DNA of 33,513 bases. Source: Deltaproteobacteria bacterium (GTDB lineage Bacteria > Myxococcota_A > Bradymonadia > REDH01). Both the position numbers and the translations under genes were made by a program. The stretch is from assembly GCA_013205435.1 (NCBI GenBank), contig JABMMX010000331.1, positions 1 through 33,513 on the forward strand. Reading direction: 5' to 3'. The notes beneath the pieces were generated by a model. The model was not told the DNA's origin, made no database searches, and worked only from the letters and a program-made list of their open reading frames with translations. Shown one piece after another: positions 1 through 8,511 of this stretch. Each line of letters opens with the position of its first letter. Position 1 is the stretch's first letter.

Positions 1-2
1 AT

Positions 3-122
3 CTACAGGGTGATGAACTGACCGAGGAAGGCTTTTCTCCCGCTGAGTTTGTGCCGGATGGTGACAGTATCGAAGACCCTGCGACCTCGGATGTCGTCAC
101 AAGCCCCGCGGTAACGCCGTGA
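3..122 (+). CDS. C-terminal fragment of an unidentified CDS (5' truncated by window edge), ...LQGDELTEEGFSPAEFVPDGDSIEDPATSDVVTSPAVTP*
   Basis: Open frame from base 3 to TGA at 120-122; overlaps the GTG start of the next gene in a GTGA 4-bp coupling arrangement. Confidence 0.6.
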   Translation, partial: LQGDELTEEGFSPAEFVPDGDSIEDPATSDVVTSPAVTP

Positions 123-1465
123 AGGTTTTTGCTGGAAGGGCTGCCTCGGGCAGTCAATTGGTTTCGTTTCTTGTTGTGGCTGTGGCCTCTCTGTTTGGAG
201 CAGGCGAAGCGAGTGCCGCTGGTGACGGGGTTCGTGTTGGAGCCCTCAAGATTGACGCGCGTCTCGGCACCGAGTTCGGCTTCAATTCTAACGTTCAGGC
301 GAACTCTGGGTCCGATGGTTCGGTTGCTCAGCTCAACCTGAAGCCGTCGTTGAATCTCTCGACGCCGGCGTCGGGCCTCATGCAGATCAACGCAGGCGCG
401 GGTTTGGGCTGGCGTCAATACCTGCTTGTTCCCGATGGGCAACAGGACCAGACCGCGCCAGATTTCGGCGGTATCTTCGCCCTCAAGTTCAATCCGGGTG
501 GCGCGTTCTCCTTCACCCCCTCGGACCAACTTCGGATCTCTTCTCCGCCCAATCCGAGCCCGTCGGGAGAGCCGATCACGGCTGTCTCAAACGAGGCTGG
601 GGCCGAGCTAGGCTTCCACCCAGGCGGTTCCGCCGCCAAGGCCCGCTTGGGTTTCAGTGCTCTTGCGAAGGGGTCTTACGGCTTCCTCCAGTACTCCAAT
701 GGGGACGGCTACGACTTCCGAGACAAGGGTGTCGGCAAGGGCCGCGGTGAGCTTCGTTACAACTTCCTGCCCCGCACGGCGGCTACCTTTGTTGCGACGG
801 TCGAGGACAATGTCTTCGAAAAGGCGTCTTCCATTGTTGGAGGTGGTGAAGGCTCAGGCGAGGGTTCGGGCGTTGAGCTCAGCAACATCAACACGACGCC
901 CATCCGTCTCTTCGTCGGCGGCGAGACTCTCCTCTCTGCGCAGCTCGAAGTGGCCGCCGAACTCGGCACCGCATTCGTAGTGTACGGCTCCCTCGACAAG
1001 CCGTCGGCCTTCGTCGCCAACGCGCGCGCGACCTACTACCTTTCTCGGCGGAACACGGTCTCGTTTGAGTATCTACGAGACTTCGCTGACACCGCTCGGT
1101 ACTCTTGGGTCCAGTTTGATCGGCTCTCGGTCAAGTATGGGACGAGCGATCAACTGTTCGACGCTTCCGCCCGTGTTGCGGCATCATTCCGCAACTTTGG
1201 CCCTGACCAGCAGGCCCCGCTCGTGACCGCGACCACCGATCTGGTCGCGAGCGCTGAGGGCCGGGTTGGATTCAAGGTGGCGAAGGGAGTCTTGGCTGGT
1301 TTCAAGTATGTCTTCGAGACGAGGTCTGGCTCTGCAGAGGGCGCCGTCGATGCTAGCGGAGCTGGAACTGGCGATGCTGGCGACCTTATCAGCGCTGGCG
1401 ACCTGACGCAGATCAACGAGTTTACGCGGCATCAGGCCTACTTTACCGTCGACCTGAAGTACTGA
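119..1465 (+). CDS. Putative outer-membrane beta-barrel protein of an exopolysaccharide locus
   Basis: GTG start; N-terminal signal-like segment ending ASAA; alternating beta-strand-like sequence; terminal aromatic residue (...AYFTVDLKY) as in BAM substrates; directly followed by Wza/Wzc-like genes. Confidence 0.65.
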   Translation: MKVFAGRAASGSQLVSFLVVAVASLFGAGEASAAGDGVRVGALKIDARLGTEFGFNSNVQANSGSDGSVAQLNLKPSLNLSTPASGLMQINAGAGLGWRQYLLVPDGQQDQTAPDFGGIFALKFNPGGAFSFTPSDQLRISSPPNPSPSGEPITAVSNEAGAELGFHPGGSAAKARLGFSALAKGSYGFLQYSNGDGYDFRDKGVGKGRGELRYNFLPRTAATFVATVEDNVFEKASSIVGGGEGSGEGSGVELSNINTTPIRLFVGGETLLSAQLEVAAELGTAFVVYGSLDKPSAFVANARATYYLSRRNTVSFEYLRDFADTARYSWVQFDRLSVKYGTSDQLFDASARVAASFRNFGPDQQAPLVTATTDLVASAEGRVGFKVAKGVLAGFKYVFETRSGSAEGAVDASGAGTGDAGDLISAGDLTQINEFTRHQAYFTVDLKY

Positions 1466-1531
1466 TTTGAGGTTACGAGCTGGCCGTAAGGCCCGCCCGA
1501 GGCTTCGGTCGTCTGTTGAGAGTTCGTTCCG

Positions 1532-2128
1532 ATGCGCCGCCTTACCTTGAGCCTCTTGCTTCTGGGTGCCTGTCGCCCCGCCGTTTCGGATTCCTATCTG
1601 GAGTGGGCAGAGCGGTCATGGCAGTTCCAAGACCCGGGCCGGCTAGGCGTGGGCGACTCGTTTGCCATCAAGGTGTTTGGGCAGGCAGACCTCGGGGGCG
1701 ACTTCGCTGTGAACGAGCTTGGCGTCATCAGGTTCCCGCTCGTTGGGACGGTTACCGCTCAGGGACGCACCTGCGCTGAACTCGAGGAAGACCTTACGGA
1801 GCGTCTTGCGGCGACCGTTTTAAAGGCGCCGCTTGTCACCTGTTCGCTCATCGAGATGCGGTCTCGACGCATCTCCGTCGTTGGCCAAGTCGTCTCGCCA
1901 GGTAATTTTCCCTACACGCCGGGCCTGACGGTCGTCGACGCGGTGGCGGCGGCGAAGGGCATCGATGCAACCAACGCCAGTGGCGACGTGCTTGTCACCA
2001 GGATGGTAGACGGGCAGCAGATCAAGCTTGAGGTCCCCCTGCAGGAGATCATGAAGGGGCGGGTGCCCAACCTTCTTCTCTGGCCCGGAGACGTTGTCTT
2101 CGTCCCAACCTTCCAACTGCTCAATTGA
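1532..2128 (+). CDS. Polysaccharide biosynthesis/export lipoprotein, Wza-like (Poly_export/SLBB type)
   Basis: Lipobox-like LLGAC near N-terminus; 'GDSFAIKVFGQADLGGDFAVNELGVIRFPLVGTVTAQGRTCAELEEDL' and 'ISVVGQVVSPGNFPYTPGLTVVDAVAAAKG' are typical of the family. Confidence 0.88.
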   Translation: MRRLTLSLLLLGACRPAVSDSYLEWAERSWQFQDPGRLGVGDSFAIKVFGQADLGGDFAVNELGVIRFPLVGTVTAQGRTCAELEEDLTERLAATVLKAPLVTCSLIEMRSRRISVVGQVVSPGNFPYTPGLTVVDAVAAAKGIDATNASGDVLVTRMVDGQQIKLEVPLQEIMKGRVPNLLLWPGDVVFVPTFQLLN

Positions 2129-2135
2129 GGTCGAA

Positions 2136-4373
2136 ATGAGCAGCGAAGGGACACAGCCACGTACCTCCGTCGAGTCTTCGACCGCATCGCAGGTCGACTA
2201 CCTCGGACTCATTCTACGGCACCTTTGGCTCACGGTGGCCGTCGTAGCCATCTCTATGCTCGGCACCTTCCTCTACCTGCGGACCCTCTCGCCGCAGTAC
2301 CGCTCGACGGCGCTCCTCGATCTCGACACCGAGTCTCCCAATGTCCTTGGCAGCATGTCGGCGGGACTCGATGCCCAAGGTGGAGCCCGCGGCGCGCGCG
2401 AACTGCGCATGAACTTCGAGTCGCAGTATCGCGTCATCGCAGGCCGTGCCGTCGCTGAAGATGTCGCCAATCGGCTCGCGCTCCGAGAGAACGCCGCCTT
2501 TGTTGGCCTGTCAGATGTCAAGGACCCTGCCGCTCTCCGCGAGGCGCTCGGGCGGGCCGACGCAGCCGCTGCCGTGATGGGTGCCATCACCATCGAGCCG
2601 GTCTTCGAGTCCTCGCTCCTACGTATTCACGCGCGTGCCTCGTCTCCCAGACTTGCCACCCAGATCGCGAACACGGTTGCGGAGGTCTACATCGACCAGC
2701 GGGTCAAGCGTCGGCTCGATGTTTCGGAGAGTTCGGCAGCCTGGCTTCGGCAACAGTACGAGGATCTCGGCAAGCAGCTCTCCGCCGCCGAGACCGCAGT
2801 TTACGACTTTCGCAAAGAGCGAAACATTCTCTCCATCTCGCTCGGCGATAAACAGAACCTCACGGGTGAGGCACTCGGAGAGCTGAGTGGACAGCTCTTC
2901 CAGGCCGAGTCAGATGCGCGCGGGTTGCGCGTAGCTGCCGAGCAGCATCGGGCTGTGAAGACCGACGAGGCGCTACTCGATGCCGCGGTTCAAGGTGTCA
3001 TTTCGTCGGAGCTGATCGAAGGCCTCAAAGTTCGTCTGGTCGATCTGAGCGTGGAGCGCACCAAACTCGAGGCAACCTACCTCGATGGCCACCCGCAGCT
3101 TGCCTCGGTGAAGGAACAGTACGCCCAGGTCCGCCTGATGCTTCTACGCGAGGTCCGAAACTCCATCCGTGCAGTTGAGTCTCAGCTAACGCAGGCAGAC
3201 AAGCGCGTTGCTGAACTCCGGGCCCGCCTCGATCAGACCCGCTCCGAGGCACTCGCGATGGGGCAGGACGAGCTGACCTACAACAGTCTCGTCTCTTCGG
3301 CTTCGTCAGACAGAGAACTTTACCGCATGATTGAGCGCCGACTCAAAGAGGTCGAGATCGCCCGTATGCTTCAGCAGAACCGCGTGGCGGTCGTTGAACG
3401 AGCTACCGACAACGGCGGGCCCGTCTTTCCAAAGTTTGGCGTCTCGATGCTGGCTTCCTTGGTTGTGGGCGTGTTGCTCGCCTTCGTCTTCGCCTATCTT
3501 GTCGAGACACTGGACACTTCGGTCCGTTCGGTCGGCGAGCTCGAGCGACTCATCGGCGTGACGGCCCTCGGCTTCTTGCCCATTATCTCGCGTGGGAAAG
3601 CCAGCCGGCGCTCCTCGCGCGCACCCGGAAAGGGCGAAGACTTTGAGCCCGACACCTTTGTCATCGATTTTCCGAAGTCGACAATGGCGGAATCCTGTCG
3701 GTCTATCCGAACCAACCTGATCTTCATGGGCTCAGAGCAGCCGTTGCGCTCCATCCTCGTCACCTCGGCGGGGCCTCGTGAGGGTAAGACGACTGCCTCG
3801 GTCAGCCTTGCCGCGGTGATGGCACAGTCTGGCAGTCCGGTCGTTCTGATCGACGGCGACATGCGCAAGCCCCGCCTTCATAAGATTTTCGGTCTGGACG
3901 GCGGGCTTGGGCTCTCCAGTGTGCTCATGGGCGAGGCCTCGCTGGACGAAGTCATCCAGGCCACGCGCGTCCCCGACCTCTTTATCATTCCTTGCGGAGC
4001 TGTCCCGGAGAACCCGGCGGAGCTGCTTCAGTCTGACAGGTTCCGTGAGCTGATTTCCGAGCTCACCGAGCGGTTCGGAATGGTCGTGTTCGACTCGCCG
4101 CCCGTGGTGCCTGTCACCGACGCGGCCATCATCGGTGCTGCTGTGGACGGCGTCGTCCTGGTTGCACGCTCAGGGTCGACGCGCCGAGAGATGATAGCAC
4201 GCGCGGTTGACCTGCTGAGAGGTGTCAACGCCAACCTTCTTGGCGTCGTCTTGAATGCGATCGACGTCGAAGGGCGTCGACGTGGTGGCTACTACTACTA
4301 CTACTATCGGCACTACGGCGCCTACTACGGTCAGCCAGACGACAAGGCGAAGGGCGGAGACTCCGCGGCCTAA
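2136..4373 (+). CDS. Wzc-like polysaccharide co-polymerase / bacterial tyrosine autokinase (BY-kinase), fused transmembrane and kinase domains
   Basis: Wzz-like N-terminus with TM; coiled coil; Walker A 'GPREGKTTAS', Walker A' 'VVLIDGDMRKPRLHKIFG', Walker B 'MVVFDSPPV'; C-terminal Tyr cluster. ATG at 2136 preferred over the upstream track start at 2094. Confidence 0.9.
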   Translation: MSSEGTQPRTSVESSTASQVDYLGLILRHLWLTVAVVAISMLGTFLYLRTLSPQYRSTALLDLDTESPNVLGSMSAGLDAQGGARGARELRMNFESQYRVIAGRAVAEDVANRLALRENAAFVGLSDVKDPAALREALGRADAAAAVMGAITIEPVFESSLLRIHARASSPRLATQIANTVAEVYIDQRVKRRLDVSESSAAWLRQQYEDLGKQLSAAETAVYDFRKERNILSISLGDKQNLTGEALGELSGQLFQAESDARGLRVAAEQHRAVKTDEALLDAAVQGVISSELIEGLKVRLVDLSVERTKLEATYLDGHPQLASVKEQYAQVRLMLLREVRNSIRAVESQLTQADKRVAELRARLDQTRSEALAMGQDELTYNSLVSSASSDRELYRMIERRLKEVEIARMLQQNRVAVVERATDNGGPVFPKFGVSMLASLVVGVLLAFVFAYLVETLDTSVRSVGELERLIGVTALGFLPIISRGKASRRSSRAPGKGEDFEPDTFVIDFPKSTMAESCRSIRTNLIFMGSEQPLRSILVTSAGPREGKTTASVSLAAVMAQSGSPVVLIDGDMRKPRLHKIFGLDGGLGLSSVLMGEASLDEVIQATRVPDLFIIPCGAVPENPAELLQSDRFRELISELTERFGMVVFDSPPVVPVTDAAIIGAAVDGVVLVARSGSTRREMIARAVDLLRGVNANLLGVVLNAIDVEGRRRGGYYYYYYRHYGAYYGQPDDKAKGGDSAA
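4290..4307 (+). repeat. (TAC)5-TAT trinucleotide repeat encoding YYYYYY in the BY-kinase C-terminal tail
   Basis: Direct reading: tactactactactactat, followed by RHYGAYYG. Confidence 0.95.
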
Positions 4374-5281
4374 CTTCGCGGGTGAGCGGCGTGCCAAGCG
4401 GCAGCCGATGCGATGTCGATGCCGATCTGTGCGCGAAGGGCGAGCGCCTCTTCGAAGCGCTGCTCGGGGCGCAGGTAGGCGTGAAGTTGGACCGCCACTG
4501 GCCCTTCGAAGGCAGCGAACTCTGTTAGTGCGTGGGCCTCGAGTGAGATGCGAGGGTCGTCCGCGAAGGTGGGCCGGACCCCAAGGTTGGCGACGGCAGA
4601 GATGGACTGCGCCGAGGTAACGATGGTCGCAACATAGACGCCGTGCGCAGGCAGCAGGTGTCCAAGCGGGTAGAGGTTGAGCGTAGGAACACCCAGCGTT
4701 CGGCCGCGACCGTGGCCCGAAGCAATCTCTCCTGCGATTGCGTAGGGTCGGCCGAGAAGTGCCGCGACGAGGCCCATGTCAGCCGATCGCAGCGCACCGC
4801 GCACCCGTGACGAAGAGACGACCACACCGAGATGGGTAACAGCCTCATGCACGGCGACGGTAAACCCTTTGCCCTCTCCGAGCGCGCCAAGCATCACCGT
4901 GTCGCCAGCGCGACCGCTACCAAAGCGGAAGTCCTCACCGACATGCACACGGGCGATCCCAGGATGGCGCGCTACCAGCAGGTCAACAAAGGTTTCGGGC
5001 GACATTGCCGTGAGCGCCTCACCAAAGGTCAGCCGATCTACGCGGCTCAGGCCCAACCCCGTGAGCGTCTCATCTCGGCCATCGGGTGACTGAAGCCGAA
5101 AGGTCTCTGGCGCGACACCCTTGAAAAAGCTCACAGGGTGCGGCTCGAAGGTCACTGCTACGGCTTTCGCCCCGGCTTCACGCGCATCCGCCACCGCTGC
5201 AACGACGAGGCGCCTGTGGCCGAGGTGCACACCGTCGAAGTTACCGATGGTGACGACAGTTCGTTGATTCGAAGATTGCAT
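4370..5281 (-). CDS. ribF: Bifunctional riboflavin kinase / FAD synthetase
   Basis: 'VVTIGNFDGVHLGHRRLVVAAV', 'VGEDFRFGSGRAGD', 'VVSSSRVRGALRSADMGLVAALLGRPYAIAGEIASGHGRGRTLGVPTLNLYP', C-terminal 'LRPEQRFEEALALRAQIGIDIASA'. Confidence 0.95.
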   Translation of the reverse strand: MQSSNQRTVVTIGNFDGVHLGHRRLVVAAVADAREAGAKAVAVTFEPHPVSFFKGVAPETFRLQSPDGRDETLTGLGLSRVDRLTFGEALTAMSPETFVDLLVARHPGIARVHVGEDFRFGSGRAGDTVMLGALGEGKGFTVAVHEAVTHLGVVVSSSRVRGALRSADMGLVAALLGRPYAIAGEIASGHGRGRTLGVPTLNLYPLGHLLPAHGVYVATIVTSAQSISAVANLGVRPTFADDPRISLEAHALTEFAAFEGPVAVQLHAYLRPEQRFEEALALRAQIGIDIASAAAWHAAHPRS

Positions 5282-5362
5282 CGACTTAGGGTTCCGTGCG
5301 GCGAAGGGTCTCGTCGGGCAAGTGCCCGCAGCCATCTAGGCCGTCGGCGTGCAAGGTGCCAG

Positions 5363-6289
5363 ATGTTCGCAGCGGGTAGGTTCGCAGTCGTGGGTGTAGA
5401 TGTGGTCGGTTCGGCCTCGCCTGCGATGCACAATGCTGCGCTGCAGGCCATGGGTTTGCAGCCGACCTATGAGGCCCGCTCTCTCATGGCCTCGGAACTT
5501 CCCGGATTCCTGCGTCGAGCCTCCGCAGAGGGGTTCCAAGGGCTAAACGTTACGGCGCCCTACAAGACATTGGCCTATGAGATGGCGAAGGTCTGCTCAC
5601 CGGTGGTGCAGGCTGCGGGCGCCGCAAACACCTGGCGCATCGGTCCGCGCGGCGCGGAGGCCTTCAACACCGACGTCGACGGGCTGTGGGCCATGCTAAC
5701 GGCCTATGGTGCGCTCTCCGCGGGGCAGCGGGTGGTGTTGCTTGGGGCAGGTGGCGCGGCGCGTGCCGCGGCCCTCGTGCTAGGGCAGTGGGCAGAGGCT
5801 GTGCTGGTCATCAATCGCACGCCGGCGCACGCGCGGGCACTCTGTGCCGCCCAGATGCTGCATCCTGAAAACAGGGCTCGCTGGCAGGTACTGCAACTCC
5901 AACATCCCGGCGATCTGGTGGCGCTGCAGGAGGCGTTTACCGATGCCGCGCTGGTGATAGACGCCGTTGGGGATCGCGGTGTTGCCCGATGCGGGGGCCA
6001 CGAGGCCCGTCTGCCGTGGCGTGTCCTCGACCACCGCGCCGAACTCTTCGACCTCAGCTACGGTAGCGCAGCTTCGCCACTGAGCCTCTGGACAGGGCGT
6101 GCTGCCTTCGATGGCGCAACGATGCTCCTGCATCAGGGAGCGGCCTCCTTCGAACTCTGGACGGGGCGCGCGGCACCGCTCGAGGTAATGCGCGACGCCC
6201 TCGCGGCACGGCTCGGCCGCCCCGCGCCCTCCATCCCCATGGTTCCCAGCGCGATCGGCCGCTTTGAACAGGCCGGCTCTCGCGGATAA
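5363..6289 (+). CDS. aroE: Shikimate 5-dehydrogenase
   Basis: 'VVGVDVVGSASPAMHNAALQAMGL', 'GFQGLNVTAPYKTLAYEM', 'AANTWRI...FNTDVDGLWAML', 'VVLLGAGGAARAAALVL'; ATG at 5363 preferred over the upstream ORF start. Confidence 0.92.
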   Translation: MFAAGRFAVVGVDVVGSASPAMHNAALQAMGLQPTYEARSLMASELPGFLRRASAEGFQGLNVTAPYKTLAYEMAKVCSPVVQAAGAANTWRIGPRGAEAFNTDVDGLWAMLTAYGALSAGQRVVLLGAGGAARAAALVLGQWAEAVLVINRTPAHARALCAAQMLHPENRARWQVLQLQHPGDLVALQEAFTDAALVIDAVGDRGVARCGGHEARLPWRVLDHRAELFDLSYGSAASPLSLWTGRAAFDGATMLLHQGAASFELWTGRAAPLEVMRDALAARLGRPAPSIPMVPSAIGRFEQAGSRG

Positions 6290-6345
6290 TGTCTCTGCCC
6301 GCTGCTCCTGCTAGGTGAGCTGCACCGCACTCTTCACGGGTCGAA

Positions 6346-7344
6346 ATGTCCTCGCAATCTGTCCAACTCGTTGTCGTTGTGACCCCTCGTCCGGGAGATG
6401 AGGCTGTTGTGCTGCCCGCGCGGCTGAGCGAGATCACCGGCCGCAGCAGGACGCAGCTCGCCATCGAGCTACAGCGCGGTGAGGTGGAGGTGCTCCGCAG
6501 CGACGATCGGGGCGAAGTCTCTCGCATTGTCGAACAGCTTGCGGCCTTTGGCCTGCTCGCGGTCGTACGCGAAGCCGCGGCGCCTGACCCGCGCAGCGCA
6601 ACGCCGGCTACCGGAGAGGGGTGGGGCAGGGTGCTCGGGGCCTTCGATGCCAAGGTTGCGGTCGCGCCTTCGCGCCTGCCCGACCGGCTCGCGGCGGGTC
6701 GCCTGCCCGAGGCCGATGGCTGGCAGCCGGCTGAGCCGCCACCGTTGCGGTTGAGTGACGCAGCAGCCTCCCCATCGGCGCACCGCGAGGGCGTCGTAGA
6801 CGGCCGAGGACGGCGGGCGCCGAACGCAGGCGCTGCCTCGGCCACCGATGTCGCGCTCGATCTCATGAGCGAGGCAGCAGGGTTGAACGGTCCTCCCGTC
6901 GGAGGTGTGCGGCGTGGTGCGAAAGGAGCGAACGCGGCGCCGAGGCGGCCGTCGGCGCGGGCCGTCGTGATAGCCCTGACCCTGCTGTTCGTCGCAGGCC
7001 TAGGATTCGCCGTCTACCAACGGATGCATCGTGCTCTCCCGCCGGTTGTCGCTCCGCCGGCCGGCCGCGCAACGGGTCTCGCACCCGTCGAGCCCTCGGT
7101 CGCTCCAGCCTCCGCTGCGCCTCAGCCTCCGACCGAGGAACAGGTCCGAATGCTCGTCGACCGCGCAGGCGAAGCTTGCCGCAGCGCAGACTTTGAGCGC
7201 TGCAAAGAGCTCGCCGATCAGGCGCTTGATCTCGACGAGACCAACCGCGCGGCGCAGGCGGTTCACATCAGGGCTGTCACCGCGATCAGCGCGCAGGCCG
7301 GTCGACCAGCGCAGAACCCGACTCCCCCATCAGGGCCGCCATGA
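6346..7344 (+). CDS. Hypothetical protein with one central TM helix and a short TPR-like C-terminal segment
   Basis: ORF; TM 'ARAVVIALTLLFVAGLGFAVYQ'; 'AGEACRSADFERCKELADQALDLDETNRAAQAVHIRAV'. Confidence 0.7.
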   Translation: MSSQSVQLVVVVTPRPGDEAVVLPARLSEITGRSRTQLAIELQRGEVEVLRSDDRGEVSRIVEQLAAFGLLAVVREAAAPDPRSATPATGEGWGRVLGAFDAKVAVAPSRLPDRLAAGRLPEADGWQPAEPPPLRLSDAAASPSAHREGVVDGRGRRAPNAGAASATDVALDLMSEAAGLNGPPVGGVRRGAKGANAAPRRPSARAVVIALTLLFVAGLGFAVYQRMHRALPPVVAPPAGRATGLAPVEPSVAPASAAPQPPTEEQVRMLVDRAGEACRSADFERCKELADQALDLDETNRAAQAVHIRAVTAISAQAGRPAQNPTPPSGPP

Positions 7345-8507
7345 TTGTCTCGCCTCGTGCAGCCATCTCGCTCCTCCTCCTCTGCGTCGCCGCGCTGATG
7401 CCCGACCGTGGCAACGCCGAAGCGGAGCCCGTCCGAGGATGGGTAGAAGCTGGCTCCGAGCCGCTCGTTGCGACCGACCTCGCGCCATGGGATGGCGATG
7501 GCACCTCCTTCGAGTCTTACGACTTCTGGGTCTGGCTCGACGACGGCCGATACATGAAGCTGCAGTTCGTCGTTACCTCGATGCGAGCCGGCTTCTTCAA
7601 GATTACTCGCCAAGGTAGCCTGAAGGTGGTGGTCGCCCCCATCGGTCAGACCACCACCGACGACACCATAGACGGGGTGTTTCGCGCCGGCCGCGGCTTC
7701 TCAGGGCAGGATGGCGAGTGGAGCTCCAGTGACGACGCTTTCAACCTCGTCTTTGACGACTGCTATCTGCGCGGTGATGGCCAAACCTTCCATCTCGCGC
7801 TCCTCGCCGGCCGCGTGAAGACCGAACTCGACCTCACGCTGAACCGGCCGCTCTGGCAGGCTGGAGACGGCGTGACCCGCTTTGGCTGGGATGGCGACAC
7901 GACCCTAACCGAGCACATCCTCCCTCGCCTTTCGGTCACCGGGCGCCTCAGTACACGGCAGAGCAAGAAGGACCCCGAGCAGTGGCAGGCCGTCACCGGG
8001 CTGGGGTATGCACAGCATCGCCGTACTTCATCCTTCCCCTCCTCGATCGGCGAGCGTTGGACCGGCTTTCGTGCCCTCCGAGATGATGGCCTGACCATCA
8101 CGATGAACCACCTCCTGACCCCCGACACCTATGGCCACGCCACCGTGGGCTGGCTCACCGTCAGCCTCGGAGATGAACTCCTCTTTGCATCGCGTGACCT
8201 TGTGCTGAAGCCCGTCGATGTTCGCAACCAGGCCATAGATGCATCGAACTACCCGGTCCTCTTCGGCTATCGTGTGCAGGCGCGGAGCGGTACCGACGAG
8301 GTTGAACTGACGGTCAACGACGGACAGATCGAACTCCGCGAGAACCCGCTAGCCTCGGTTAGTCCTGTGCTCCGCGCCGTGCTCGCGAGCGCGCTGGCTC
8401 CGATGGATTACGAACTCTCCAACCGGTACGAGGGCACCATCCGCATCGGTGGTGCTGTCGCGGCGGTGGCTGGCACGGGTTGGACAACGCTCAGCTACCC
8501 AAAGTAG
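7341..8507 (+). CDS. Secreted hypothetical protein, possibly lipocalin-like (AttH/CrtC/Svf1-type fold suspected)
   Basis: Signal-like N-terminus; beta- and Trp/Gly-rich sequence 'WVWLDDGRYMKLQFVVTSMRAGFFKIT'; ATGA overlap with the upstream gene. Family assignment is impressionistic. Confidence 0.6.
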   Translation: MIVSPRAAISLLLLCVAALMPDRGNAEAEPVRGWVEAGSEPLVATDLAPWDGDGTSFESYDFWVWLDDGRYMKLQFVVTSMRAGFFKITRQGSLKVVVAPIGQTTTDDTIDGVFRAGRGFSGQDGEWSSSDDAFNLVFDDCYLRGDGQTFHLALLAGRVKTELDLTLNRPLWQAGDGVTRFGWDGDTTLTEHILPRLSVTGRLSTRQSKKDPEQWQAVTGLGYAQHRRTSSFPSSIGERWTGFRALRDDGLTITMNHLLTPDTYGHATVGWLTVSLGDELLFASRDLVLKPVDVRNQAIDASNYPVLFGYRVQARSGTDEVELTVNDGQIELRENPLASVSPVLRAVLASALAPMDYELSNRYEGTIRIGGAVAAVAGTGWTTLSYPK

Positions 8508-8511
8508 CAGG

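Noticed and set aside
4290-4307. TAC repeat as an on/off phase-variation switch
   Set aside because: The unit is a triplet, so length changes stay in frame; only a tuning role is plausible.
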